A stretch of DNA of 64,000 nt from an uncultured Flavobacteriales bacterium. GTDB taxonomy: Bacteria; Bacteroidota; Bacteroidia; Flavobacteriales_E; Vicingaceae. Shown piece after piece: positions 34,352-43,742 of this stretch (positions are counted from its first letter, which is position 1; every line of letters begins with the position of its first letter). The stretch is from NCBI GenBank assembly GCA_913056345.1, contig CAJXMH010000005.1, positions 1 to 64,000 on the forward strand, read 5' to 3'. The position numbers were made by a program, and so were the translations under genes. The notes under the pieces are model-generated. The model saw only the letters and a list, made by a program, of their open reading frames with translations, ran no database searches and had not been told where the DNA came from.

Positions 34352-35683
34352 TTAAACCTTCGTGTTTCTCCAATTGCCGTATTTCAAATATAGAGCCGCT
34401 AAGCTACCCATTATGCCAAAGTAAATAAATTCAGACATCCATGTTTCAGTAAGTGTATCTTCTTTGCTGATCGAAATTTGATAGGCAGCTGAAAGGTAGA
34501 TTAAAATGCTGAATAGCTCAATCAGTAAGGAAACTTTAGTTTTGCCTGTTCCTGTTACAGCTGAAAAAATAATGTAAGCTACACTGAAGAGTAACATGGC
34601 TACAGAAACTACTAGTAGAATAGGCTGACACGCTTGAATTAAAGCTGAATCGTTGGTGTAAAAACCACAGATTGTTTCAGGAAAAATCAGGATAAATGGG
34701 AGAAGCACTAAGGTGCAGCTAATAGAAAGGAGAACTATTTTTTTAACCAAGGAGCCCACGTAGATAATCGAACCTGAACCAATTAAATTTGAAACTAAGG
34801 TGCTAGTAGCAGAGCTAAATCCAAAGAGAGGAATCATCAAAACCATATAAATACTTCTTACAATGTGTGAGGCAGCCAATTCTTGTTCTCCCATTTGCTC
34901 TATGATCATGAAAAAACTTAACCAAGAGGCTAATGCCAAGAAGTTCTGCAACATAATGGGAGCAGATAAGCTAACAAGTTTTTTGAGTTTTGTCCATTCT
35001 AATCTAAAGCTTCGAAATAGATGGTATTTCTTGTAGTCTAAAAAGAATTTGCTGTAGCCCAAGAAAAAAACTAAGGCTGCAAGCTCTGATATGACTGAGG
35101 CAAAGGCGGCACCTTTTACTCCCCATTCGGGGAAACCGAAATTTCCGAAAATGAGGGCATAATCAAGAAAAACATTGATTCCTGCTTGAAGAAAGGTGGC
35201 ATAAGTCAAAACCTTTGTTTTTGTAATGCCTGTATATAAAGCGATGAATGCGTAATTTAAAAAGGCAAAACCTATACCATATGACCTTACTTCTAAGTAT
35301 GCGGTTGAGGCTTTTAAAATGTTTGAAGAGGAGGTAAGCTGAGCTAGTATAATAGGAGAGATAAACTGTATAAAAAGAAAAAGTAAAAAAGCCAGTGGAA
35401 TCAAGAAAGCGACACCTTGATTTAAAACTGGCCCAATCCGATGGAAATTACCTTCTCCATTCCTTCTGCCAATCACAATTTGGCTTCCTATTCCAAACCC
35501 TAAGCCAACAACCATTAAAACAAAGTAGAAAATGCCCGCATTACCTGCAGCACCCAGAGCAACCATGCTCAAGCGGCCAAGGAAGGCGGTATCTGTAACG
35601 TTAACAATGTTTTGAGCAATACCGCCTAAAATGATAGGATAAGAGACACTCCAAATTTTGGGGTAGCGAACAAGGTTTGACAT
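34352..35683 (-). CDS. MATE family efflux transporter
   Basis: Product of 443 aa with about 12 hydrophobic segments. The MATE hallmarks are PIILGGIAQNIVNVTDTAFLGRLS near the N-terminus and a similar segment in the second half (LSAPIMLQNFLALASWLSFFMIIEQMG). It is a Na+ or H+ coupled exporter of cationic compounds in the inner membrane; the specific substrate is unknown. It is packed with no spacing between rlmI (upstream) and fmt (downstream). Confidence 0.93.
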   Translation of the reverse strand: MSNLVRYPKIWSVSYPIILGGIAQNIVNVTDTAFLGRLSMVALGAAGNAGIFYFVLMVVGLGFGIGSQIVIGRRNGEGNFHRIGPVLNQGVAFLIPLAFLLFLFIQFISPIILAQLTSSSNILKASTAYLEVRSYGIGFAFLNYAFIALYTGITKTKVLTYATFLQAGINVFLDYALIFGNFGFPEWGVKGAAFASVISELAALVFFLGYSKFFLDYKKYHLFRSFRLEWTKLKKLVSLSAPIMLQNFLALASWLSFFMIIEQMGEQELAASHIVRSIYMVLMIPLFGFSSATSTLVSNLIGSGSIIYVGSLVKKIVLLSISCTLVLLPFILIFPETICGFYTNDSALIQACQPILLVVSVAMLLFSVAYIIFSAVTGTGKTKVSLLIELFSILIYLSAAYQISISKEDTLTETWMSEFIYFGIMGSLAALYLKYGNWRNTKV

Positions 35684-36877
35684 CTAGGACAGTTGAAGAA
35701 CCAAACCTTTTAAATATGACCCCTCAGGATGAAAAACATTGGTAGGGTGATCAGCGCCTTGTGAAAGATGATGCAGCACTTTTACACTTTGTTTCGCGCT
35801 AATTGCTGCAGCTCTAAGCGTATCTTCAAACAGTTTTCTATCAATGGCTTGACTACACGAAAAAGTAAACAACAAACCTCCAGGATTTAGTTTTTTTATG
35901 GCTGCTTCATTCAGTCTTCTGTAGGCTTGCACTGCTTTATGCTTTGCTCTGGGATGTTTGGCATAGGCAGGAGGGTCGAGCACGATGATATCAAAGGTTT
36001 CATCTGATTGGTTAATGTATTTTAAACTATCGGAAACTATTGCCTTGTGTTTTGCCTTTGCTTGACAAAACGCAATGTTTTGCTCTAGCATCTCAATTGC
36101 TAGAGATGAACTGTCGACCGATTGCACCTCTATGGCGCCGGCATTTAAGGCATAAACGGAAAAACCACCGCTGTAACAAAACGTATTCAATACCTTTTTA
36201 CCTGCTGCATACTTAGCCAATAAGGCTCTGTTATCTCTTTGATCCAAGAAGAAAGCTGTTTTTTGTCCTTTTTCCCAATCAATCAGAAAAGTATGGCCGT
36301 TCTCAAGGATTTTTACGGGCAAAGTCGCCTTGCCAGACAGGTAAGCATTCTCCGCATTTCCAATTGATTGCTGCAGACTTTCTTCACTCTTATTGTAAAT
36401 GGCCTTGAGGTTTTTACCATAAACTTTTTGCAGAGCCTCACCAATGATTGACAAGCGCATGTACATAGCCGAAGTATGTGCTTGAATTACTGCATGACCT
36501 CCATATATATCTATAATCAAACCTCCCAAATCATCACCTTCACCATGTATTAAACGGTAAGCAGTTGTCTTATTACTTTCGGTTAAGTGTAACTGCTGCC
36601 TTAGCTGATAGGCAAGTTGTAGTTTTTGGTAAAAAAAGTCAAGGTCAAGCAAAACCTTATTAAAGCTTAATAGCCTGACGGCAATACTCCCTTCTGCAAA
36701 AAGTCCAGTGCCCTTGATCTTGCCTTTATAATCTTGCACCCAAACAGCTGCTCCATCTTCTAGATGAGATTCTTCATCCACTATTACTTTTTCTATGGCT
36801 CCTGAAAACACCCAAGGGTGAAAGCGTTTAAGTGATTGCTCTCGATTCTTTTTAAGTTGAATAATTGGGTAGCTCAT
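35684..36877 (-). CDS. rlmI: Class I rRNA (cytosine-C5) methyltransferase, RlmI-like
   Basis: Product of 397 aa. An N-terminal PUA domain (FHPWVFSGAIEKV, DYKGKIKGTGLFA) and central EEHUD-like region precede the SAM-binding domain (VLNTFCYSGGFSVYALNAGA) and the catalytic DPPAYAKHP and FSCSQAI motifs. RlmI/RlmK-type enzymes methylate 23S rRNA cytosine; the exact site in Bacteroidota is not established. Its start overlaps the previous gene by 4 nt (ATGA), so translation is coupled. Confidence 0.9.
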   Translation of the reverse strand: MSYPIIQLKKNREQSLKRFHPWVFSGAIEKVIVDEESHLEDGAAVWVQDYKGKIKGTGLFAEGSIAVRLLSFNKVLLDLDFFYQKLQLAYQLRQQLHLTESNKTTAYRLIHGEGDDLGGLIIDIYGGHAVIQAHTSAMYMRLSIIGEALQKVYGKNLKAIYNKSEESLQQSIGNAENAYLSGKATLPVKILENGHTFLIDWEKGQKTAFFLDQRDNRALLAKYAAGKKVLNTFCYSGGFSVYALNAGAIEVQSVDSSSLAIEMLEQNIAFCQAKAKHKAIVSDSLKYINQSDETFDIIVLDPPAYAKHPRAKHKAVQAYRRLNEAAIKKLNPGGLLFTFSCSQAIDRKLFEDTLRAAAISAKQSVKVLHHLSQGADHPTNVFHPEGSYLKGLVLQLS

Positions 36878-37392
36878 CGATTAAAATCCGGAATTACATG
36901 AGGATCAACTCTACGAATGTCCATTTCTCGATCTCGACGGTCTTCTTCAAGCCTTTGATACATTCTAGCTTGTTTTTTGGCGCGCTCCAGCATGGGGCCT
37001 GTCATCAGCACGGGAGCTTTACCACTTGGTTTATTGGGAAACTGATTCTCAAAAGCCTGTGTAGAGTCACGGATTGCTTTTTGTTTATAGAATTGATTGA
37101 TCTTCTCAATATTTTTTTGAGCTTCGATTAACTCGTTCTTGCTCAGCGGAAGCATGGTGTATTGCTGTTTAATTTTGTACTTCACTAGCAACTTAAAATC
37201 TCCACTTTCCTCAACGTAATCGATCAGGCAATAAATCAGCTCAGGGTTCTTTGCTTTTGGAAAGAGTGCATAGTCCAACTTTTCAATCAATTCAATAGTA
37301 TCTCCTACTGAGGGATGCAAGGGATAGTAGGTTTGTGCATGGGCAAAAGGAGTAATCAACGCGCTTAATAGAGCCAAATAGAATTTAGTCAT
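36874..37392 (-). CDS. Secreted protein of unknown function
   Basis: Product of 172 aa with a signal peptide ending near residue 19 (PFAHAQ). It contains a YYPLHPSVGDTIELIEKLDY segment, then a helical basic C-terminal part (KKQARMYQRLEEDRRDREM) ending in HVIPDFNR. I do not recognise a family. It sits between a small acidic protein gene and rlmI, overlapping both (8 and 4 nt), so it is part of the same polycistronic run. Confidence 0.75.
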   Translation of the reverse strand: MTKFYLALLSALITPFAHAQTYYPLHPSVGDTIELIEKLDYALFPKAKNPELIYCLIDYVEESGDFKLLVKYKIKQQYTMLPLSKNELIEAQKNIEKINQFYKQKAIRDSTQAFENQFPNKPSGKAPVLMTGPMLERAKKQARMYQRLEEDRRDREMDIRRVDPHVIPDFNR

Positions 37393-37696
37393 CTAAGTCG
37401 TCTTCTTCGTATTTGTCTTCATATTCTTCTCTTGCTTCATCTGTTAGATTACCATCGTCATCATAGTCATCATCATCTTCAATAATTTGCTCTGCAGTAA
37501 TCTTTGACATTTTTACAAGGTAGATCTTATCCTCGGTCTCAAACCTTAAGGCAGAAACAATATCGCCATCTTTATTCGTGAATTTGATCAAATTCTCACT
37601 AAATCCTTCAGGGTTTTCGAGTTTGATCTGTTCTTGAAGATTTGGGTCTAGTTTTTCAAAAGAAGTGATTAAGCGTGGCTTAGATGACTGACTCAT
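37385..37696 (-). CDS. Small acidic protein of unknown function
   Basis: Product of 103 aa from the ATG at 37696; an upstream ATG at 37720 would fall next to a CATATTTG promoter-like element (37720-37727), so the internal start is preferred. Residues 1-70 look like a compact alpha/beta domain (FEKLDPNLQEQIKLENPEG, KIYLVKMSK). Residues 72-103 are nearly all Asp/Glu/Tyr. Homologues are common in Flavobacteriales but unnamed. It leads the hyp-rlmI-MATE-fmt-cupin run. Confidence 0.8.
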   Translation of the reverse strand: MSQSSKPRLITSFEKLDPNLQEQIKLENPEGFSENLIKFTNKDGDIVSALRFETEDKIYLVKMSKITAEQIIEDDDDYDDDGNLTDEAREEYEDKYEEDDLDD

Positions 37697-37821
37697 AGCA
37701 TTTGATATTTGATGCTTCACAAATATGAGAAAATATCAAGAAGCACAATGGTTGAAGGTGATTTTTTCAATTGAATAATTCAAGTATTTCTAAATTGAAA
37801 TAATCCATTGTTCTTTTTTAT

Positions 37822-38397
37822 TCAAAGCTCAAATCTCCAAGGTAACAGAGCATCTTCACCGGCATAACCTATGCCAATTCGTGCAGAGACTTTTAGTGCA
37901 TCGTCAGTTACATTTATGTTTCGATCTTCAATCCATATTGATTCACCTTGCAGGTCTTTACGGTCCTCTTTTAAACTTATTCCCAATGCTTGACTAACTT
38001 TTCCCGGTCCCTTAAATAAATCTTTTTTTAGTTCTTTTTGATTTCTTCTATTGAGCATAATCTCCAATCCTTCCAAAGGTTCTATAGCTCTTATAAGTAC
38101 TGCATCTGCTTGATCTTTGGGTGCTGTTACAACATTAAAAAGATGGTGGATTCCATAGCACAAATAAACGTAGGCATGACCTCCTGCTAAATACATGCTT
38201 TCATTACGCTTGGTTCGCTTACCATTATTAGCGTGTGAGGCTTTGTCATTTGATCCTGAATAGGCTTCAGTTTCTGTTATGATCCCACTTGTATATTGTC
38301 CTCCTACATTTGTGCAAAGGACTTTGCCTACAAGTGCTTTCGCGCATGAAACTACATCAGGATCTTGATAAAAACCACGGTTTAACTTAACCTTCAT
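37822..38397 (-). CDS. DNA-3-methyladenine glycosylase (AAG/MPG type)
   Basis: Product of 191 aa from the ATG at 38397 (an alternative ATG 6 codons upstream exists). Motifs are GIITETEAYSG with the catalytic Glu, DKASHANNGKRTKRN, GGHAYVYLCYGIHHLFNVV, VLIRAIEP and LFKGPGKVSQALGI. It excises alkylated purines in base-excision repair. It is a lone gene between the fmt run and a divergent DUF3667 gene. Confidence 0.95.
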   Translation of the reverse strand: MKVKLNRGFYQDPDVVSCAKALVGKVLCTNVGGQYTSGIITETEAYSGSNDKASHANNGKRTKRNESMYLAGGHAYVYLCYGIHHLFNVVTAPKDQADAVLIRAIEPLEGLEIMLNRRNQKELKKDLFKGPGKVSQALGISLKEDRKDLQGESIWIEDRNINVTDDALKVSARIGIGYAGEDALLPWRFEL

Positions 38398-38476
38398 CTT
38401 TTGAAAATAACCCACTTATATAAAATTGATAAATTTCACTCAGTAATTTTTTATTTTTAGCATTCAATTTTAAACA

Positions 38477-39280
38477 ATGGCCATAATTCCTTCACAGCAA
38501 GAATTAAAGAAATTGGATGACCTTCCTGAGCACAGTTGCCAAAATTGTAAAATGGTTTATGAGGGTTTTTACTGTCCCCGTTGTGGTCAGCGATACATGG
38601 AAGGACGCTTCAAACTTAAAGAGTCTGCTGAATGGATTTTGGCTCAGATTTTCAATTTAGATGCAGGCTTTTTTTACACCATTTGGCAGCTATTGCTTAA
38701 GCCGGGAGAAATTACAATTGATTACTTGAACAAAGCAACAAGAAGGTATGTGCATCCTTTTCGATTTGCCTTCATTGTTGCTACACTTTCAGCTTTGTTA
38801 ACCATTTTAAGCGGAGCTTTTGAAACCACCGATCTTAGTCAGTTTGCTACTGAAAAAACGGAAGAAGGTGTACAACGGGTGGAAGCAGTTTTTGACTTTA
38901 TCAAAAAGTATTTATCGCTAATTATGCTTGCAGTGATTCCTTTTTATGCCATGGTCGCTAAGTGGTTTTATGCAAAAAGGAAATTAAATTTTACTGAGCA
39001 CCTAATCGTTGCTTGTTATGCTTATTCCTTCTCTTTGGTGATCAGTTGGCCGCTCATTCTTTTAGTTTTACTTCCAGATGGGCTTTTTATAAATGGCTTA
39101 GTTTCTTTTCCCGCTACTATTGTCGCAATGGCTTGGGTTTACAATAAAACTTTTAAAGAAAAATTTCTCATTAGTGTTTTGAAGCTTTTGGTAGTAAGTG
39201 TAGTTGCTTTTTTAATAGCCATGTTCTTTGCCACCTTGATCGGCGTAATCACCGCCCTTATTTCAAAAAGTTTTCAATAA
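38477..39280 (+). CDS. DUF3667 membrane protein with zinc ribbon
   Basis: Product of 267 aa. An N-terminal zinc ribbon is formed by Cys21-x2-Cys24 and Cys33-x2-Cys36, followed by FNLDAGFFYTIWQLLLKPGEI and YVHPFRFAF, the DUF3667 signature. About five hydrophobic segments follow. The function is unknown in the family. CAATTTTA lies exactly 4 nt before the ATG, a near match to the leaderless promoter pattern seen elsewhere in the window. Confidence 0.88.
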   Translation: MAIIPSQQELKKLDDLPEHSCQNCKMVYEGFYCPRCGQRYMEGRFKLKESAEWILAQIFNLDAGFFYTIWQLLLKPGEITIDYLNKATRRYVHPFRFAFIVATLSALLTILSGAFETTDLSQFATEKTEEGVQRVEAVFDFIKKYLSLIMLAVIPFYAMVAKWFYAKRKLNFTEHLIVACYAYSFSLVISWPLILLVLLPDGLFINGLVSFPATIVAMAWVYNKTFKEKFLISVLKLLVVSVVAFLIAMFFATLIGVITALISKSFQ

Positions 39281-39357
39281 ACTCAAACTATCTTGTCTCA
39301 AAGGATTAATATTCCTTTAAGAAGTAGTTTTTTTGCCTCGAAATAAGAAATAAATAG

Positions 39358-40257
39358 ATGCGCCCTTACAACCGTAAACCAGATTCCAGTATTTATGTAA
39401 ATGGGGTCGAAATAGCTTCTTTTCAAGCTGAAGAAGGAGGTAATTTAGACCAGCAAACAGTTGATTCTTTTGGAGAGGAATGGAGTGCTTTTGATTCTTT
39501 TGATGAAGCGGAAATAGCAACCATTGGAGATGAATACTTTGATGTTGTTTCTGAAAGTATCTATGGCGAAGAAAAAGTAGCGCTTGATGTTGGCTGTGGG
39601 AGTGGGCGTTGGTCGCTTTACGCAGCAAAAAAGTTCGGTTTTGTGGAGGCAGTTGACCCAAGTAAAGCAGTTTTGACTGCTGCTGCTAATGCCAAGGGGT
39701 TGAATAATATTCGTATTAGTCAAGCAGGGGTAGACAATATACCTTTTGAAGACGAAAGTTTTGATTTTGTTTTCTCACTTGGAGTCTTACATCATATTCC
39801 TAACACAGCAGAAGCTATGAAGGCTTGCGTAAAAAAGCTCAAGTCAGGAGGGTACTTTTTAGTTTACCTCTATTACAGCCTCGACAATCGCGGTTCAGCT
39901 TACAAGCTTCTATTTAAAGCTTCAAATTCCATTAGGTGGTTTATTTCTAAAATGCCTGCTACTATTAAGAAGATCCTTTGTGATCTAATTGCTGCTTTAG
40001 TTTACTTTCCGCTTGTAATGCTTGCTAGACTTGTAAAAACTGTGGGATTTAAAAGTTGGAAAAAACTACCCTTGAGCTATTATGCCAATAAATCATTTTT
40101 TGTAATTCGAAATGACGCTCTAGATCGATTTGGCACTCCCCTGGAACAGCGTTTTTCCAAGAAAGAGATTAACCAAATGATGCGAGATTCAGGCTTAGTT
40201 GATATTACATTCTCCAATAAAACACCCTATTGGCATGCCGTGGGAAAAAAAGTGTAG
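39358..40257 (+). CDS. Class I SAM-dependent methyltransferase
   Basis: Product of 299 aa. Motif I is LDVGCGSGRWSLYA (near 78), with AVDPSKAVL and FDFVFSLGVLHHIPN downstream, as in Methyltransf_11 proteins. A hydrophobic helical insert (about 195-235) suggests membrane association or a lipid-linked substrate. It is followed 6 nt later by two glycosyltransferase genes, so it probably modifies a surface glycan or its lipid carrier. Confidence 0.88.
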   Translation: MRPYNRKPDSSIYVNGVEIASFQAEEGGNLDQQTVDSFGEEWSAFDSFDEAEIATIGDEYFDVVSESIYGEEKVALDVGCGSGRWSLYAAKKFGFVEAVDPSKAVLTAAANAKGLNNIRISQAGVDNIPFEDESFDFVFSLGVLHHIPNTAEAMKACVKKLKSGGYFLVYLYYSLDNRGSAYKLLFKASNSIRWFISKMPATIKKILCDLIAALVYFPLVMLARLVKTVGFKSWKKLPLSYYANKSFFVIRNDALDRFGTPLEQRFSKKEINQMMRDSGLVDITFSNKTPYWHAVGKKV

Positions 40258-40263
40258 CCATTT

Positions 40264-41496
40264 ATGAGCAGTCAATCAGCTAATAAGCTTCATGTGCTAT
40301 TTGTGACCTACGATGGCTTAACTGATCCGCTTGGTCAATCTCAAATTCTACCTTATTTGATTCAATTGAATAAAAGGGGATTTAAGATAAGCATTCTGAG
40401 TAATGAAAAGGCTGAAGGCATAAAGCAGAACCTTTCAACCATCAAGAAGCATCTTGCAAAAGAAAAAATTAATTGGCGCTATGTGGAATACCAAAACCAG
40501 CCACCTATTATAGGTACCTTGCTTAATATAGGTCGAATGAAAAAGGCCTTGAATGCATGGCATCAGGAAGAGGCTTTTCAAGCTTTTCACTGTCGGTCTA
40601 TTATTCCGGCGATGATTGCAGATAAAGTTAGGGATGAGGAGAATGAGAAACTCATTTTTGATATTAGAGGCTTTTGGGCAGATGAACGCGTAGAAGGTGG
40701 TTTATGGAATTTGAAAAATCCCATTTACAGCATAATGTACCGTTATTTCAAAGGGCAAGAAAGAAAGCTCTTTGCCAAAGCAAATTATATTGTTTCCCTT
40801 ACCGAAAACGCTAAGCAACATATCTTAACGCATTTTAAATCAAAAGGGAAAGTTCAGGTAATACCTTGTGCGGCTGATCTAGCGCATTTTGATCACCAAA
40901 AATTACAAGCGCATCATCAAGAAAAATTAGCAGCACAGCTAGGTATTGAAAAGGATGAGTTTGTTATAGCTTACATTGGTTCTCTTGGTACACGTTACAA
41001 GCTAAAAGAAATGATGCGTTTTTTTAAACTACTGTTAGCGCTTCAGCCCAAAGCAAAATTCTTGTTTATTAGCCGTCACGACCCTGATTACATACTCCAG
41101 CATGCTCAAATTGCCAGTATCCCTAAAGATAGATTGGTTATTCAAGCTTCAAGCTACCAAGAAATACCCCAATACATTGGCTTGAGTCATGCAAGCATCT
41201 TTTTTATTGTAACATCTTTCAGTGGTAAAGCGGTTTCTCCTACCAAGCAGGCTGAAGTTATGGGGATGGGATTGCCCATAGTGGCGAATACAGCCCTGGG
41301 CGATACTGATCTGATTTTAGCAGATTCGGCAGTTGGAATTGTTGTAAAAGATTACGAAGAAAGCAGTTTGAAGCAGGCGGCTAAACAATTGTTGGATTCC
41401 AATTATCAAAAAGAACGCATTAGGTCTGAAGCCATCAAGAGGTTTTCTTTGGAGTCTGCCGTTAACCGATACATGGAAGTGTATGAAAATCTTTAG
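40264..41496 (+). CDS. Glycosyltransferase, GT4-like
   Basis: Product of 410 aa with two Rossmann-like halves. The N-terminal half starts with LHVLFVTYDGLTDPLGQSQ. The C-terminal half has EFVIAYIGSLGTRYKL and the donor-binding SPTKQAEVMGMGLPIVAN segment, equivalent to the EX7E region of GT4 enzymes. It acts in the cytoplasm on a nucleotide-sugar donor; the acceptor is unknown. It forms a small cluster with the methyltransferase before it and another glycosyltransferase after it. Confidence 0.88.
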   Translation: MSSQSANKLHVLFVTYDGLTDPLGQSQILPYLIQLNKRGFKISILSNEKAEGIKQNLSTIKKHLAKEKINWRYVEYQNQPPIIGTLLNIGRMKKALNAWHQEEAFQAFHCRSIIPAMIADKVRDEENEKLIFDIRGFWADERVEGGLWNLKNPIYSIMYRYFKGQERKLFAKANYIVSLTENAKQHILTHFKSKGKVQVIPCAADLAHFDHQKLQAHHQEKLAAQLGIEKDEFVIAYIGSLGTRYKLKEMMRFFKLLLALQPKAKFLFISRHDPDYILQHAQIASIPKDRLVIQASSYQEIPQYIGLSHASIFFIVTSFSGKAVSPTKQAEVMGMGLPIVANTALGDTDLILADSAVGIVVKDYEESSLKQAAKQLLDSNYQKERIRSEAIKRFSLESAVNRYMEVYENL

Positions 41497-41548
41497 TTTT
41501 TTTGCAGCTTCTAGTTGAGTTTACACTTAGCTTCCGTTTGAACGTATC

Positions 41549-42646
41549 ATGAGAAAGAAAAAAGTACTCTTCATCGCCAATCATCGCTTGGGTAGATCGC
41601 CCGGGCAGCGGTTTAGATTTGAACAGTATTTAGACTTTTTAGAATATAATGGTTTCGAATGCACGCTTTCAAACATTATTTCTGAAGAGGACGACCGCAT
41701 ACTTTATCAAAAGGGCAAATACTTGAAAAAGGCGGCAATTGAATTAAAGTCGCATAAAATTAGAAGGCAAGATGTGGCGCGATCAAATGACTTTGACTTG
41801 ATTTTTATATTCAGGGAAGCCCTTCTTACTAAAAGTGTCCGTTTTGAAAAAGCCTTTACAGCAAGCAATGCCAAGGTTATTTTCGACTTTGATGATGCCA
41901 TTTGGTTGCCAAATGTATCGACTGGAAACAAGAATTTAAGCCGCTTAAAGAGTACCGATAAGATAAGGCAAGTACTGCCCTTAGTAGATCTGGTCTTTGC
42001 AGGAAATGAATACCTAGCGTCTTTTGCCAAGCAATACAATAACTCAGTAAAGGTTATACCAACAACCATTGACACGGACTACCATAAACCGGCAGCTCCG
42101 AAAGCTTCAACTGAAGCGATTTGTATAGGGTGGACAGGTACTGACACCACAAGAAGGTATTTAAACAGCATTAAGAACGCACTCAAAAGCCTTAAAGAGC
42201 AGTACAAGGACAAAATTCAGTTCAAGATCATCTGCGACAGGCCATGGGAGGAGCCTGATTTTGAAGTAGAAAATGAAAGATGGTCAAAAGAGCATGAAAT
42301 TGAACAACTTCAAGCCATTGATATTGGCTTAATGCCGCTTTCTGATGACGAATGGAGCAGAGGTAAATGTGGTTTTAAAGCCTTGCAATACATGGCAGTT
42401 GGAGCAGTTCCTGTGGTTTCCCCGGTTGGCGTAAACCAAGAAATCGTGAAAGATGGGAAAAACGGCTTTTTTGCCAATTCCGATCAGGAGTGGATCAACA
42501 AGATCGGCCAACTTATTGAATCTGTTGATCTGAGAAAGAGGCTTGGTGAAACTGCAAGGGAAAGTGTTTTAAAATATTATTCGGTAGAAGCCCAAAAACA
42601 CAATTATTTAAATTATTTTGAAGAATTATTAAACCATAAGAATTAA
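41549..42646 (+). CDS. Glycosyltransferase, group 1-like
   Basis: Product of 365 aa. The N-terminus has VLFIANHRLGRSPGQRFRFEQYLDF and FDFDDAIW; the C-terminal half has CIGWTGTDTTRRYL, GLMPLSDDEWSRGKCGFKALQYMAVG and a PVVSPVGVNQEIV donor-site segment. The proteins nearest this pattern are uncharacterised GT-B enzymes of cell-surface polysaccharide loci. It completes the methyltransferase-GT-GT cluster and is followed 3 nt later by gcvT, to which it has no obvious functional tie. Confidence 0.85.
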   Translation: MRKKKVLFIANHRLGRSPGQRFRFEQYLDFLEYNGFECTLSNIISEEDDRILYQKGKYLKKAAIELKSHKIRRQDVARSNDFDLIFIFREALLTKSVRFEKAFTASNAKVIFDFDDAIWLPNVSTGNKNLSRLKSTDKIRQVLPLVDLVFAGNEYLASFAKQYNNSVKVIPTTIDTDYHKPAAPKASTEAICIGWTGTDTTRRYLNSIKNALKSLKEQYKDKIQFKIICDRPWEEPDFEVENERWSKEHEIEQLQAIDIGLMPLSDDEWSRGKCGFKALQYMAVGAVPVVSPVGVNQEIVKDGKNGFFANSDQEWINKIGQLIESVDLRKRLGETARESVLKYYSVEAQKHNYLNYFEELLNHKN

Positions 42647-42649
42647 GAG

Positions 42650-43735
42650 ATGACAGAATTGAAGAGTACCGCTTTAAAAGATATTCACCTAGCTGCAGGC
42701 GCTAAAATGGTGCCTTTTGCAGGTTATGAAATGCCTATTCAATACAGTGGCTTAACTGATGAACACCTAGCGGTTCGAAATGGGGTAGGCATGTTTGATG
42801 TGTCTCACATGGGAGAGTTTATTTTAAGAGGAAGTAAAGCAATTGACCTTATCCAAAAAATTAGTTCCAATGATGCTGAAAAATTGGAAAAAGGTAAAAT
42901 TCAATATTCCTGCATGCCAAATGGAAGAGGAGGGATTGTTGATGATCTACTCATCTACCAAGTTGAAGACGATGCCTACATGTTAGTTGTTAATGCTTCT
43001 AACATTCAGAAAGATTGGCAGTGGATCGAGTCGCACAATTCTTTTGGGGTTCAAATGCAAGATATTTCTGATCGTACCTCGCTTTTAGCAGTTCAAGGAC
43101 CAAAGGCGGCTGAGGCTTTACTTGGCTTAACAGATATGGAGCTTGCTGAAATGAAATACTATACCTTTCAGAAAGGAACTTTTGCAGGTATTGAAAACGT
43201 CTTGGTTTCTGCTACCGGTTACACGGGTAGTGGAGGTTTTGAAATTTATTTTGAGAACCAGCACGCTGAAAAAATTTGGAATGCCATTATGGAAGCAGGA
43301 ATGCCATTTGGAATAAAGCCTGCAGGTTTAGGCGCTCGAGATACTCTCAGGTTAGAGAAAGGTTTTTGCCTTTATGGCAATGATATAACTGATGAAACGT
43401 CACCCATAGAAGCCGGCTTATCATGGATTACGAAGTTTACCAAAGACTTTGTAGACCATAAGTACTTAAAAAAGCAGAAAGAAAATGGAGTGAGTAGGAA
43501 ATTGGTAGCCTTTAAAATGATTGATCGGGGTATACCGCGACAGCATTATCCTTTATTTAATGAAGAAGATGAGCAAACAGGGGAAGTTACTTCAGGAACC
43601 AGTTCACCCTCTTTAAAGCTTGGAATAGGCATGGGTTACGTAAAAACAGCTGATGCAAAAATTGGTAATTCTATTTTTGTAGAAGTTCGCGGTAAAAAGG
43701 TAAAAGCTGAGATCGTGAAATTGCCATTTGTTTAA
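42650..43735 (+). CDS. gcvT: Glycine cleavage system T protein (aminomethyltransferase)
   Basis: Product of 361 aa. Motifs are MVPFAGYEMPIQY, GMFDVSHMGEF, the folate-binding VSATGYTGSGGFEIYFEN and GLGARDTLRLEKGFCLYGND. It transfers the methylene unit from the H-protein to tetrahydrofolate. gcvP and gcvH are not nearby. The typical length and all domains are intact. comB starts 7 nt downstream. Confidence 0.97.
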   Translation: MTELKSTALKDIHLAAGAKMVPFAGYEMPIQYSGLTDEHLAVRNGVGMFDVSHMGEFILRGSKAIDLIQKISSNDAEKLEKGKIQYSCMPNGRGGIVDDLLIYQVEDDAYMLVVNASNIQKDWQWIESHNSFGVQMQDISDRTSLLAVQGPKAAEALLGLTDMELAEMKYYTFQKGTFAGIENVLVSATGYTGSGGFEIYFENQHAEKIWNAIMEAGMPFGIKPAGLGARDTLRLEKGFCLYGNDITDETSPIEAGLSWITKFTKDFVDHKYLKKQKENGVSRKLVAFKMIDRGIPRQHYPLFNEEDEQTGEVTSGTSSPSLKLGIGMGYVKTADAKIGNSIFVEVRGKKVKAEIVKLPFV

Positions 43736-43742
43736 TTTACCT

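Noticed and set aside
38830-42650. Methyltransferase and two glycosyltransferases as a full capsule or O-antigen locus
   Set aside because: Only three such genes are present with no flippase, polymerase or sugar-nucleotide synthesis genes; the MATE protein at 34352 is in a different operon. A small glycan-modification cluster is all that can be supported.
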